64,000 bases of DNA from Lentisphaerota bacterium (GTDB lineage: Bacteria; Verrucomicrobiota; Lentisphaeria; Oligosphaerales; JABHEG01): NCBI GenBank assembly GCA_018676675.1, contig JABHEG010000218.1, positions 1 through 64,000 on the forward strand, given 5' to 3'. The translations under genes and the position numbers were made by a program. The notes under the pieces were generated by a model. It was not told where the DNA came from, made no database searches, and worked only from the letters and a program-made list of their open reading frames with translations. Of this stretch, positions 1 to 8,197 are shown in pieces. Positions within the stretch are counted from its first letter, which is position 1, and the number at the start of each line of letters is the position of its first letter.

Positions 1-61
1 GTGTGGTGGAGGTCCGCACTCTTCCCTCAACAGCTCAAGTAGTCAAGAAAACAGGGAAACA

Positions 62-137
62 GGTTTGTCTGGACAGAACCGAACTGAATAGCAGGAAGAT
101 CAAGCACGGTTCTGTCTCAAGGACTTTTGACAGAACC
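62..137 (+). promoter_or_regulatory. Triple GGTTCTGTC/GACAGAACC inverted-repeat cluster (candidate operator)
   Basis: Seen: GACAGAACC at 72-80, its reverse complement GGTTCTGTC at 108-116, and GACAGAACC again at 129-137. A near copy, GGTTTGTC, at 62-69 makes a compact palindrome with 72-80. The 108-137 pair is a perfect 9-bp inverted repeat with a 12-nt spacer, ending 23 nt before the first start codon of the redox operon. It does not resemble the Rex consensus (TTGTGA/TCACAA type). It may be an operator for an unknown regulator or an mRNA leader hairpin; which one cannot be decided by eye. No convincing -35/-10 pair was found. Confidence 0.5.
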
Positions 138-160
138 ACAATCAGGACAAGGAGTAGGTG

Positions 161-514
161 ATGAAGAGCCTCGAAGAACTGCGGAAAATCCGTGATGAAG
201 TGCGTCAAAGTCTGGATCTCAGGGCCGGAGAACACCGGGCCAAGATCGTCGTCTGTATGGGAACCTGTGGAATCGCCGCCGGAGCTCGCGACACCATGAA
301 GGCGTTCATGGATGCACTGGGCGAAGCCAATGTCAACGACGTCGCTGTCACAGCCGCTGGATGTGCCGGTTTCTGTGAGCAGGAGCCGCTGGTCGAGGTC
401 GAGATCGAAGGCCAGGACTCGGTCCGCTACGGACATGTCGATGCGGACGCCGCCAAAACCATCGTCACCGAACACGTTGTGGGCGGGAACAAGGTCGAAC
501 AGCTCGTTTTTTAG
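161..514 (+). CDS. Thioredoxin-like [2Fe-2S] ferredoxin, HndB-like
   Basis: A 117-aa soluble thioredoxin-fold ferredoxin. Four cysteines in the C-x3-C...C-x3-C pattern (C32, C36, C68, C72) fit a single [2Fe-2S] cluster as in HndB of NADP-reducing hydrogenases and the NuoE C-terminal domain. An N-terminal helical stretch (about residues 1-25) precedes the fold. ATG at 161 is preferred over the adjacent GTG at 158 because GGAG at 151-154 then has a 6-nt spacing. It is first in the operon, 18 nt before the NuoE-like gene, so it probably carries electrons within or to the flavin-based complex next to it. The exact partner is inferred. Confidence 0.85.
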   Translation: MKSLEELRKIRDEVRQSLDLRAGEHRAKIVVCMGTCGIAAGARDTMKAFMDALGEANVNDVAVTAAGCAGFCEQEPLVEVEIEGQDSVRYGHVDADAAKTIVTEHVVGGNKVEQLVF

Positions 515-532
515 TGAGGAGCACGTACGCCA

Positions 533-1030
533 ATGGCGACACCTGAATGCTTGTGTGAACAAGAGTGCGATCAGGCACTCTACACCCAACTCGATGATTA
601 CATCGCGGGCTTGGACGACAGGAATCGGGATTCTCTCATCCCCGTCCTGCACCAGGCCCAGGAACTGTTCGGCTACCTCCCGGTTGAGGTACAGCAGCGC
701 ATCGCCGACGCCCTGACCCTCCCAGTGAGCGAAGTCTATGGCGTCGTTACCTTCTACAGCTTTTTCTCTATGCAGCCCAGAGGACGCCACACCGTCAATG
801 TGTGTCTTGGGACCGCCTGCTATGTCCGTGGCGCCAAGAAGGTCGTCGAGGCCCTCAAGGATGAGCTCGGCGTTGATATGGGCGAGACCACTGACGACCG
901 CCGATTCTCTCTGACCGCTCAGCGCTGCTTCGGCGCCTGCGGCTTGGCGCCGGTCATCATGGTCGGCGAAGACGTCCACGGACGCATTACCGCGAAGAAA
1001 ATCCCCAGCATTCTGTCCCAATACGAATAA
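533..1030 (+). CDS. NuoE-like [2Fe-2S] subunit (first copy; HydC/HndA/Stn type)
   Basis: A 165-aa complex I 24-kDa-type subunit. It has the N-terminal helical bundle of NuoE and a C-terminal thioredoxin-like fold with all four cluster ligands (C91, C96, C132, C136, in CLGTAC and CFGAC). In bifurcating hydrogenases and Stn transhydrogenases this subunit relays electrons at the NuoF flavin site. Three extra cysteines near the N-terminus (C6, C8, C12) are unusual. The next gene starts 9 nt downstream of its stop, so translation is probably coupled. No other complex I genes are present, so it belongs to a soluble NAD(P)H/ferredoxin enzyme. Confidence 0.9.
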   Translation: MATPECLCEQECDQALYTQLDDYIAGLDDRNRDSLIPVLHQAQELFGYLPVEVQQRIADALTLPVSEVYGVVTFYSFFSMQPRGRHTVNVCLGTACYVRGAKKVVEALKDELGVDMGETTDDRRFSLTAQRCFGACGLAPVIMVGEDVHGRITAKKIPSILSQYE

Positions 1031-1039
1031 GGAGTGACG

Positions 1040-4000
1040 ATGAGTACGTTCAGGGCACAAGTTCTGCTCTGCGCTGGAGGAGCCTGTATCTCTTCCGGCA
1101 GCGAGAGCGTGCGTGACGCCTTCCTGCGAGAACTGGAGCATCACGGACTAACCCAAGAGATCGACGTCATCACCACCGGCTGTATGGGGATGTGCGAAAT
1201 CGGTCCGATTGCGGTCATCTATCCGGAAGGTGTGTTTTACCAGAAAGTAACCGCGGAAGACGTCACCGAGATCGTTGAAGAACACCTTCTGAAAGGCCGC
1301 GTCGTCGACCGCCTCTTCTACAAGCAACCCAGCACCGATGAGCTCGTTCAAGCCATCAGTGAAATCGACTTCTTCAAGCTGCAGAAGAAGATCGCTCTAC
1401 AGAACTGCGGTAGCATCAATCCTGAAGAAATCCGCGAGTACATCGCTGCCGGCGGCTACGAAGCTCTCGGGAAGACCCTCACGGAAATGACCCCGACACA
1501 GGTGACCGATGAGGTCCAGGCCTCCGGACTGCGCGGCCGCGGCGGAGCCGGATTCCCCACCGGGCTCAAGTGGTCATTCACGGCCCGCGAAGAGTCGGAG
1601 AAGAAGTACGTCGTCTGCAACGCTGACGAAGGTGATCCCGGCGCATTCATGGATCGCAGTATCCTCGAAGGTGACCCGCACAGTGTGATCGAGGCCATGG
1701 CGATCTGCGGATACTCCATCGGCTCCGATCAAGGCTACATCTACGTCCGAGCCGAGTATCCTCTCGCCATTGAGCGCCTCAATACGGCCCTCAAACAGGC
1801 ACGCGAACTCGGTCTGCTTGGCACAGATATCTTCAGTTCAGGTTTCGACTTCGACATCGAGATCCGTATGGGGGCAGGCGCCTTTGTGTGCGGTGAAGAG
1901 ACGGCCCTGATGCACTCCATCGAAGGCAAGCGCGGTGAGCCGCGCCCGAAGCCCCCGTTCCCCGCTCAGAAGGGGCTCTTCAACAAGCCGACCGTGCTCA
2001 ACAACGTTGAGACCTACGCGAATATCCCCTACATCATCCTCAATGGTGGTGAAGAGTTCGCCAAGGTCGGCAGCGGCAAGAGCAAGGGGACGAAGGTGTT
2101 CGCGCTGGCCGGCGACATCAACAACTCCGGCCTGGTGGAAGTCCCGATGGGCATGACCCTCGGCACGATTGTCTACGACATTGGCGGGGGCATCCCCGGC
2201 AACCGCGCGTTCAAGGCCGTTCAGATTGGCGGCCCCTCGGGAGGCTGTATCCCGAAGGAGTACCTGAACACCCCCGTCACCTATGAATCCCTGCCTGACC
2301 TCGGCGCCATCATGGGCTCGGGCGGCCTCATCGTGATGAACGAGGACACCTGCATGGTCGACCTCGCACGCTACTTCATGGAGTTCATCCAGGAAGAGTC
2401 ATGCGGGAAGTGCACGCCCTGCCGGATTGGCAGCAAGATCATGCTGCATCTGCTGACCAAGATCTGTGACGGCAAGGGGACCATGGCCGACCTCGCACGA
2501 CTCGAGGAACTGGCCGACCAGGTCAAACAGACCGCTCTCTGCGGGCTTGGCCAGACCGCTCCCAACCCGGTCATCTCCACCCTCCGGTACTTCCGTGAGG
2601 AGTACATCGAGCACATTCAGGAGCAGCACTGCCGAGCCGGCGTATGCAACGCCATGGTCAAGGCGCCCTGCATCAACGCCTGTCCGGCCTGCGTCAACGT
2701 GCCCGCTTACCTGGCGTTCACCAAGGAAGAGCGCTTCGACGACGCCCTCGCCGTCCACTTGCGCAGCAACCCGTTCCCCTCGGTATGCGGTCGCGTGTGC
2801 CCCCAGTTCTGTGTCAAGAAATGCCGCCGCAACGACCTCGAAGGCCCTTTGGGCGTCCGGGCAGTCAAGCGTTTCATGGCCGATCTGCGGGACGACTACA
2901 GCGACCTGTTCCCAGCCAAAGCCGACGCCAATGGCAAGAAAATTGCCGTGGTCGGAGCCGGGCCGGCCGGGCTTACCGGAGCCTGCTACCTACAGATCCT
3001 GGGCTACGATGTGACCGTCTTCGAAAAACAGCCGGAAGCAGGCGGAATGCTGCGTTACGCGATCCCGGACTACCGGCTGCCGCGTGAAGACCTGGCCAGC
3101 GAAATCGCTAACATCGAGAAGCTCGGGGTCACGATCAAGACCAGCGTGGCGATCGGCAAGGATGTGACCGTCGAGCAACTCAAGAGTGACGGCTATGACG
3201 CCGTGTTTGTCTCCACCGGAGCAGGCAAGCAGATCAAGCCTGACCTCCCCGGCGTGGAACTCCCCGGCGTTCTCTCAGGAGTCGAATTCCTGGAAATGAC
3301 GTCCAAGGGTGACACGGTCGACCTCGGCAGGAACGTCATCGTGATCGGTGGTGGCGATGTGGCCATCGACTGCTCCCGTGTCGCTCTGCGCTGCGGCGCG
3401 GAGAATGTGCGGGTCGTCTATCGCCGGACGCGTGAAGAGATGCCCACTCAAGACCACGAGATCAGCGAAGCCGAGAAGGAAGGCGTCGAGGTCCAGTACC
3501 TGGCCAACCTGGTCGGCGTCAAGAACACCGAGACAGGCCTCCTGGCCACCATCCGCAGCATGCGCCTCGGAGAGTTCGACCGCAGCGGCCGCCGCCGCCC
3601 CGTGCCAATCGAGACGTCGGATGTGGACCAGCCGGTCGACGCGATCATCCTCGCCATCGGGCAGCGCCCCGAAGCATCGGCCGTCTTCGCCGGTGCAGGC
3701 ATGGATGAACTCGTGGACGGTGACTGGATCAACGCCAGTGAGAAGGACGGTACCACCAAGCGAACCGACATCTTCGCCGGAGGGGATCTGGTCACCGGGC
3801 CAGCCACCGTCGTCGAGGCCATCGCCGCGGGTCAGCGTGCCGCTAAGTCCATCGACCAGCTGCTGCTGCCGGGCGACAAAGAGTACTTCTGGGAAACCAT
3901 CGAGCTCCCGGATGTCTTCGTCGACACGGAAGCCGAACTCGAGGAAGTCGACCCGGTGGCAATGCCCATGCTGCCCGCCGGGAAACGTACACCGGGCGCA

Positions 4001-4078
4001 GAAGTGGAGGGAACCGTAACGGCCGAAGAAGCCATACGGGAAGCCTGCCGCTGCCTCCGCTGTGATTATAAGGGATAA
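1040..4078 (+). CDS. NuoF-GltD/NfnB fusion: putative Stn-type electron-bifurcating transhydrogenase large subunit
   Basis: A 1012-aa multi-cofactor flavoprotein. Visible in order: a thioredoxin-like [2Fe-2S] domain (C11, C16, C48, C52); the NuoF FMN/NADH core with RGRGGAGFPTG near residue 165 and NADEGDPGAF; an SLBB region; a NuoF 4Fe-4S site (CGKCTPC near 454); a Cys-rich linker (CRAGVC, CINACPAC, CGRVCPQFC); then a glutamate synthase beta/NfnB-like domain with an FAD-binding GAGPAGL near 636 and an NADPH-type GGGDVAIDC near 769. Known: NuoF-, NfnB- and NuoE-like subunits form the Sporomusa-type (Stn) NADH/NADP/ferredoxin transhydrogenase. Inference: this chain combines the first two. ATG 1040 is chosen over GTG 1034 because GGAG lies at 1031-1034. 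Confidence 0.85.
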   Translation: MSTFRAQVLLCAGGACISSGSESVRDAFLRELEHHGLTQEIDVITTGCMGMCEIGPIAVIYPEGVFYQKVTAEDVTEIVEEHLLKGRVVDRLFYKQPSTDELVQAISEIDFFKLQKKIALQNCGSINPEEIREYIAAGGYEALGKTLTEMTPTQVTDEVQASGLRGRGGAGFPTGLKWSFTAREESEKKYVVCNADEGDPGAFMDRSILEGDPHSVIEAMAICGYSIGSDQGYIYVRAEYPLAIERLNTALKQARELGLLGTDIFSSGFDFDIEIRMGAGAFVCGEETALMHSIEGKRGEPRPKPPFPAQKGLFNKPTVLNNVETYANIPYIILNGGEEFAKVGSGKSKGTKVFALAGDINNSGLVEVPMGMTLGTIVYDIGGGIPGNRAFKAVQIGGPSGGCIPKEYLNTPVTYESLPDLGAIMGSGGLIVMNEDTCMVDLARYFMEFIQEESCGKCTPCRIGSKIMLHLLTKICDGKGTMADLARLEELADQVKQTALCGLGQTAPNPVISTLRYFREEYIEHIQEQHCRAGVCNAMVKAPCINACPACVNVPAYLAFTKEERFDDALAVHLRSNPFPSVCGRVCPQFCVKKCRRNDLEGPLGVRAVKRFMADLRDDYSDLFPAKADANGKKIAVVGAGPAGLTGACYLQILGYDVTVFEKQPEAGGMLRYAIPDYRLPREDLASEIANIEKLGVTIKTSVAIGKDVTVEQLKSDGYDAVFVSTGAGKQIKPDLPGVELPGVLSGVEFLEMTSKGDTVDLGRNVIVIGGGDVAIDCSRVALRCGAENVRVVYRRTREEMPTQDHEISEAEKEGVEVQYLANLVGVKNTETGLLATIRSMRLGEFDRSGRRRPVPIETSDVDQPVDAIILAIGQRPEASAVFAGAGMDELVDGDWINASEKDGTTKRTDIFAGGDLVTGPATVVEAIAAGQRAAKSIDQLLLPGDKEYFWETIELPDVFVDTEAELEEVDPVAMPMLPAGKRTPGAEVEGTVTAEEAIREACRCLRCDYKG

Positions 4079-4090
4079 CTCCACGGCAAC

Positions 4091-4143
4091 GTCCCAACTC
4101 GGGACGCCCCGTGCAGCTCTGTGCGGCCAACGCACGGAGCTGC
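4091..4143 (+). terminator. Tandem intercistronic hairpins between the transhydrogenase and hydrogenase genes
   Basis: Two stem-loops lie in the 89-nt gap. A small GTCCC/GGGAC stem (4091-4105) comes first, then a 13-bp stem, left arm 4113-4125 and right arm 4131-4143, with one G-U pair and a 5-nt loop. Only a short T stretch (TTT at 4144-4146) follows, so complete termination is doubtful. Partial termination, mRNA processing or stability control that sets different levels of the two modules is more likely. A smaller CGCACC/GGTGCG hairpin (4649-4669) precedes the next gene but one. Confidence 0.5.
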
Positions 4144-4167
4144 TTTCGGAGTAAGGGAGCCTTACAA

Positions 4168-4635
4168 ATGACGATAGCAGAAATCGTGAAAGAACGCGGA
4201 TGCGGACGAGAGAATCTGATCCAGATCCTCCACGACATCCAGGACGCAACTCCCGACAACTCGCTGCATGAAGATGATCTGGATGAGCTCGCTTCCCTCA
4301 TGAACATTCCTGTCGCGGATGTCGTGAGTACGGCCTCGTTCTACACCTTGTTCAGCCTGACCCCACGCGGACGACACATCATTCGCCTGTGTGAAAGCCC
4401 ACCGTGTTACATCATGGGTGAGGAGAACATCCTCGCGGCAATCAGGGAAGAGCTCGGTGTCGGTGTCGGCGAAACGACCGAGGACGGGACCTTTACGCTG
4501 GAAACGACGAGCTGCCTTGGAGCCTGCGGCGTAGCGCCGGTCATGATGATCGACGATGTCGTCTACGGGAATCTCACCGAGGAGAAAGTCACCGCCATCC
4601 TGCGTGGACTCGCAGCTCAGCAGGAGGTGGCGTAG
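4168..4635 (+). CDS. hydC: NuoE-like gamma subunit of bifurcating [FeFe]-hydrogenase
   Basis: A 155-aa NuoE-family protein, the second copy in the operon. Cluster ligands are seen as CESPPC (C-x4-C) and CLGAC (C-x3-C). The start is the ATG at 4168, with AAGGGAG at 4153-4159, rather than an upstream in-frame ATG at 4111 that sits inside the hairpin. With the following NuoF-like and HydA genes it forms the HydABC trimer that couples H2 to NAD and ferredoxin. It differs clearly from the first NuoE copy and lacks that copy's N-terminal cysteines, so each copy probably serves its own complex. Confidence 0.88.
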   Translation: MTIAEIVKERGCGRENLIQILHDIQDATPDNSLHEDDLDELASLMNIPVADVVSTASFYTLFSLTPRGRHIIRLCESPPCYIMGEENILAAIREELGVGVGETTEDGTFTLETTSCLGACGVAPVMMIDDVVYGNLTEEKVTAILRGLAAQQEVA

Positions 4636-4706
4636 AGGCCGGTTGATCCGCACCGCCCTGACGGGTGCGACACCCCGGACGAAGCCAATCACTCGGAGAA
4701 AACGAG

Positions 4707-6344
4707 ATGCCAACACCGAGAACATATGTCATGGTTCCTGTCGACGCCGATACGGTTGTCGCGGGGGCGAGAGAGATCAAGAACGCTCTGTCGGCGGAGA
4801 TCGGCAGAAGCGGAATGGCCGACGAGATCCAGGTCATTGAAACGGGCTCTTTCGGGCCGATCAATGCCGGGGTCATCGTTGCCGTACAGCCGGATGGAGT
4901 GGTCTACGGCAACGTGACCGCGGAAGCCGTTCCGGAGATCGTCGAAGAGCACCTCCTCAAGGGGCGCCCCCTCACCAATCTCATCCTCGAGGGCGAAACG
5001 CCGGTGCCCGTACCGGAAAGTGCAGACGCCAGACACACGCAGTTTCAGGGACGTATCGTCCTCGACAACTGTGGGCGCATCGACCCTGAGAGGGTTGAGG
5101 AATACATCGCCAACGACGGCTACTTCGCCCTGGGCAAAGCCCTGACCGAGATGACCGCTGACGGCGTCATCGAGGAGGTCAAGAGCGCCGGACTGCGCGG
5201 TCGCGGCGGCGCCGGTTTCCCGACCGGTCTGAAGTGGTCCTTCTGCGCCCCGGAGCAGGCTGACCAGAAGTACGTCATCTGCAACGCTGACGAAGGTGAG
5301 CCAGGCACGTTCAAAGACCGCCTGATCATGGAAGGTGATCCGCACAAGGTCATCGAAGGGATGGCCCTCTGCGGCTATGCCATCGGGGCCACCAAGGGAT
5401 TCGTCTACATCCGCGGTGAGTACAAACTGTCCATCGAACGCATCGAGAAGGCCATCGTCGCGGCCCGCGTATACGGCTTCCTCGGCACGGACATCTTCGG
5501 TTCAGGCTTTGATTTCGACATCGAGATCAAGCTTGGCGCCGGCGCCTACGTCTGCGGCGAAGAGACAGCTCTGATCGAGTCGATGGAAGGCAAGCGCGGT
5601 CAGCCTCGCCTGAAGCCCCCCTTCCCAGCCCAGTCCGGCTACCTCGGGAAGCCGACAAACGTCAATAACGTCGAGACCCTGGCCAATGTTCCCGCGATCA
5701 TCCGTAACGGCGGAGCCTGGTTCAAGAACTTCGGCCCGTCCGGAACGCCCGGAACCAAGGTCTACACCATCCTGGGACACATCAACCGACCCGGCCTGAT
5801 CGAGGTCCCCGCCTGCGTGACGCTCCGTGAAATCATCACTGAATACGGTGGCGGAATGAAGAGCGGCGACTTCAAGATGGCTCAACTGGGCGGAACGGCG
5901 GGAGACATCCTCGGCGCCGAGATGCTCGATGTCCCCCTGGACTATGACAACATGCAGAAGGCCGGACACGTCCTCGGCTCAGGCGCCATTCTCATTATGA
6001 ATGAGACGGTCTCGGTCGCTGACTTCCTCCACGCCTGCATGAAGTTCTTCCTGCATGAATCCTGCGGGAAGTGCAACCCGTGCCGCAACGGACTGAATTA
6101 CCTGGTCGAAGTCAGTGACCGCCTGAAGCAGAACGGAGCCTACGAGGGCGATGTCGAGCTCATGGCCGAAGTCGCCACCACGCTCAAAGGCGCGGCGTTC
6201 TGCCCCCTCGGGCAGTCCCCGGCCCAGCCTATCCTCTCAGCGACGCGCTATTTCAAGGCGGAGCTGGAAGAAGCAATCGACCCCGAATCCGTTCGTCCCA
6301 AGTTTGAACACACCTCCGTCGAGCTCGCCGAGCTGACGGAGTAG
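4707..6344 (+). CDS. hydB: NuoF-like beta subunit of bifurcating [FeFe]-hydrogenase, reduced cofactor set
   Basis: A 545-aa flavin/NADH subunit. The core motifs RGRGGAGFPTG and NADEGEPGTFKDR (FMN and NADH binding), an SLBB segment and the 4Fe-4S motif CGKCNPC are present. The N-terminal thioredoxin-like domain (about residues 1-95) keeps its overall sequence but has no cysteine, so its [2Fe-2S] cluster is lost. The protein also stops right after the NuoF core and lacks the C-terminal 2[4Fe-4S] ferredoxin domain seen in Thermotoga HydB or Desulfovibrio HndC. The start is ATG 4707 with GGAG at 4695-4698. It lies between hydC and hydA. Confidence 0.9.
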   Translation: MPTPRTYVMVPVDADTVVAGAREIKNALSAEIGRSGMADEIQVIETGSFGPINAGVIVAVQPDGVVYGNVTAEAVPEIVEEHLLKGRPLTNLILEGETPVPVPESADARHTQFQGRIVLDNCGRIDPERVEEYIANDGYFALGKALTEMTADGVIEEVKSAGLRGRGGAGFPTGLKWSFCAPEQADQKYVICNADEGEPGTFKDRLIMEGDPHKVIEGMALCGYAIGATKGFVYIRGEYKLSIERIEKAIVAARVYGFLGTDIFGSGFDFDIEIKLGAGAYVCGEETALIESMEGKRGQPRLKPPFPAQSGYLGKPTNVNNVETLANVPAIIRNGGAWFKNFGPSGTPGTKVYTILGHINRPGLIEVPACVTLREIITEYGGGMKSGDFKMAQLGGTAGDILGAEMLDVPLDYDNMQKAGHVLGSGAILIMNETVSVADFLHACMKFFLHESCGKCNPCRNGLNYLVEVSDRLKQNGAYEGDVELMAEVATTLKGAAFCPLGQSPAQPILSATRYFKAELEEAIDPESVRPKFEHTSVELAELTE

Positions 6345-6394
6345 TCAGGCTATATACCACATAACGTCAAACGAAGAGATGGAGACAGTAGATC

Positions 6395-8176
6395 ATGGCG
6401 ATCACCCTGACGATTGACAAGCAGACCGCCACGGTCCCGGAGGGCTCAACAGTCCTCGAGGCCGCCGCCAGCATCGGTATCAAGATTCCCACCCTCTGCC
6501 ACCTCGACGGTGTGGCCAACCCCGGCTCCTGCCGCGTGTGTCTGGTCGAAGTCGAGGGCGCTCGGACACTCCAGCCATCCTGCGTGACCACGGTCGCCGA
6601 CGGCATGGTTGTCCGCTCGAACTCCAAGACGGCTCGCGAAGCCCGCGCGCTTTCTGTCGAACTCATGCTCGCAAACCACCCCTGGGACTGCAACGCCTGC
6701 GTCCGCAATGGCACGTGTGAACTCCAGGATCTGGCCAAGAAGATGGGCATCACCGAGGTCCGCTTCCCGTACGGCCAGGACGAAGTGCCGATCGATGACT
6801 CGACCTCGGCCCTCGTGCGCGACATGAACAAGTGCGTGCTCTGCCGCCGCTGCGTTGAGGTCTGCCAGGAAGTCCAAGGCGTCGGAACGCTTGCACCTCG
6901 TCAGCGCGGTTTCGACACCACGGTCGGCGTCGGCGCCGGCGACAATCTCTGCGATGCCGTCTGCGTGCAGTGCGGCCAGTGCTCCGCGGTCTGCCCCGTC
7001 GGGGCAATCTACGAGAAGGACGCCATCAAAGACGTGTGGGCCGCCCTGGACGACGACAGCAAACACGTCGTTGTGCAGACTGCTCCCGCAATCCGCGCCG
7101 CCCTCGGTGAGTGCTTCGGCCTCGAACCAGGCACGTGCGTCACCGGCAAAATGGTCGCCGCCCTCCGCCGCATGGGCTTCGACCGCGTGTTTGACACGAA
7201 CTTCACCGCTGATCTCACGATCATCGAGGAAGGCCACGAGCTGCTGAAGCGGCTCAAGGAAGCCCTGGTCGACAAGCAGGAGACCTCCCTCCCGCAGTTC
7301 ACCAGCTGCTCCCCCGGCTGGATCAACTACATGGAGTACTCCTTCCCGGACCTCATTCCCTATATGTCCAGCTGCAAGTCCCCGCAGCAGATGTTCGGGG
7401 CCTTGGCCAAGACCTACTATGCCGAGAAGGAAGGTGTCGATCCCAAGGATGTCGTCGTCGTCTCGATCATGCCCTGTACCGCCAAGAAGTACGAGTGCGA
7501 CCGTGATGAAATGAACGACTCCGGATTCAAGGATGTCGACTACGTTCTGACCACCCGTGAACTGGGCCGCATGATCAACGAGTCCGGCCTCGAATTCCTC
7601 AGCCTTCCCGACGAAGAGCAGGACGCCCCTATGGGCATGTCCACTGGCGCGGCCGACATCTTCGCCAACACCGGTGGAGTGATGGAAGCCGCCCTGCGCA
7701 CGGTCTACGAAGTCGTCACCGGCCGCGAACTGCCCACCGATGGCCTGCATGTCGAGCCGATCATGGGGCTTGACGGCTTGAAGGAAGCGTCACTCACGTT
7801 CACGGATTGCGCCGACACCTTCAAGTTCCTCGAAGGCGTCACCGCCAAGTGCCTGGTCGCCCATGGCCTGAAGAATGCCCGACAGGCCTGCGAAATGGTC
7901 GCCAACGGTGAGTCGGACCACGTGTTCATCGAGGTCATGTGCTGCCCCGGCGGTTGCATCGGCGGAGGCGGCCAGCCGCGCCTGACAACCAACGAGGTGC
8001 GCATGAAGCGCATTCAGGCGATCTATACCGAGGACGAAGGCCGTGCCATGCGCAAGTCGCACGTGAACCCGGCCATCACCCAGATCTACGAAGAATTCCT
8101 CGGCGAACCCCTCGGCCACAAGTCGCACAAGCTGCTGCACACGACCTATGCAGCCAAGAGCGACTCCGACGCGTAG
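6395..8176 (+). CDS. hydA: [FeFe]-hydrogenase catalytic subunit, NAD-linked bifurcating type
   Basis: 593 aa; reversible H2 oxidation/proton reduction. Domains in order: N-terminal plant-type [2Fe-2S]; a His-Cys 4Fe-4S site (HPWDCNAC...C); a 2[4Fe-4S] ferredoxin pair (CVLCRRC, CVQCGQC); the H-cluster domain; and a fused small-subunit tail ending near residue 585. H-cluster motifs: L1 TSCSPGW near 303, L2 MPCTAKK near 359, L3 EVMCCPGGC near 513, followed by GGGGQP. L1 has Ser at the second position of the usual CC pair, and L3 has Cys where Ala is common. No signal peptide, so cytoplasmic. The maturases HydE/F/G are not in this window and must be elsewhere. Confidence 0.95.
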   Translation: MAITLTIDKQTATVPEGSTVLEAAASIGIKIPTLCHLDGVANPGSCRVCLVEVEGARTLQPSCVTTVADGMVVRSNSKTAREARALSVELMLANHPWDCNACVRNGTCELQDLAKKMGITEVRFPYGQDEVPIDDSTSALVRDMNKCVLCRRCVEVCQEVQGVGTLAPRQRGFDTTVGVGAGDNLCDAVCVQCGQCSAVCPVGAIYEKDAIKDVWAALDDDSKHVVVQTAPAIRAALGECFGLEPGTCVTGKMVAALRRMGFDRVFDTNFTADLTIIEEGHELLKRLKEALVDKQETSLPQFTSCSPGWINYMEYSFPDLIPYMSSCKSPQQMFGALAKTYYAEKEGVDPKDVVVVSIMPCTAKKYECDRDEMNDSGFKDVDYVLTTRELGRMINESGLEFLSLPDEEQDAPMGMSTGAADIFANTGGVMEAALRTVYEVVTGRELPTDGLHVEPIMGLDGLKEASLTFTDCADTFKFLEGVTAKCLVAHGLKNARQACEMVANGESDHVFIEVMCCPGGCIGGGGQPRLTTNEVRMKRIQAIYTEDEGRAMRKSHVNPAITQIYEEFLGEPLGHKSHKLLHTTYAAKSDSDA

Positions 8177-8197
8177 CGGAGTAACGGTCCACAGCCT

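Noticed and set aside
1..160. A canonical Rex-binding palindrome
   Set aside because: No TTGTGA/TCACAA or TTGTTAA-type inverted repeat was found; the repeats present have a different sequence.
6446..7750. Long antisense open frame opposite hydA
   Set aside because: It is a by-product of high GC content; the plus strand has unmistakable hydrogenase motifs throughout.
533..8176. NuoE/NuoF genes as part of respiratory complex I
   Set aside because: No NuoG or membrane subunits are present; fusion to GltD and linkage to HydA fit soluble bifurcating enzymes instead.
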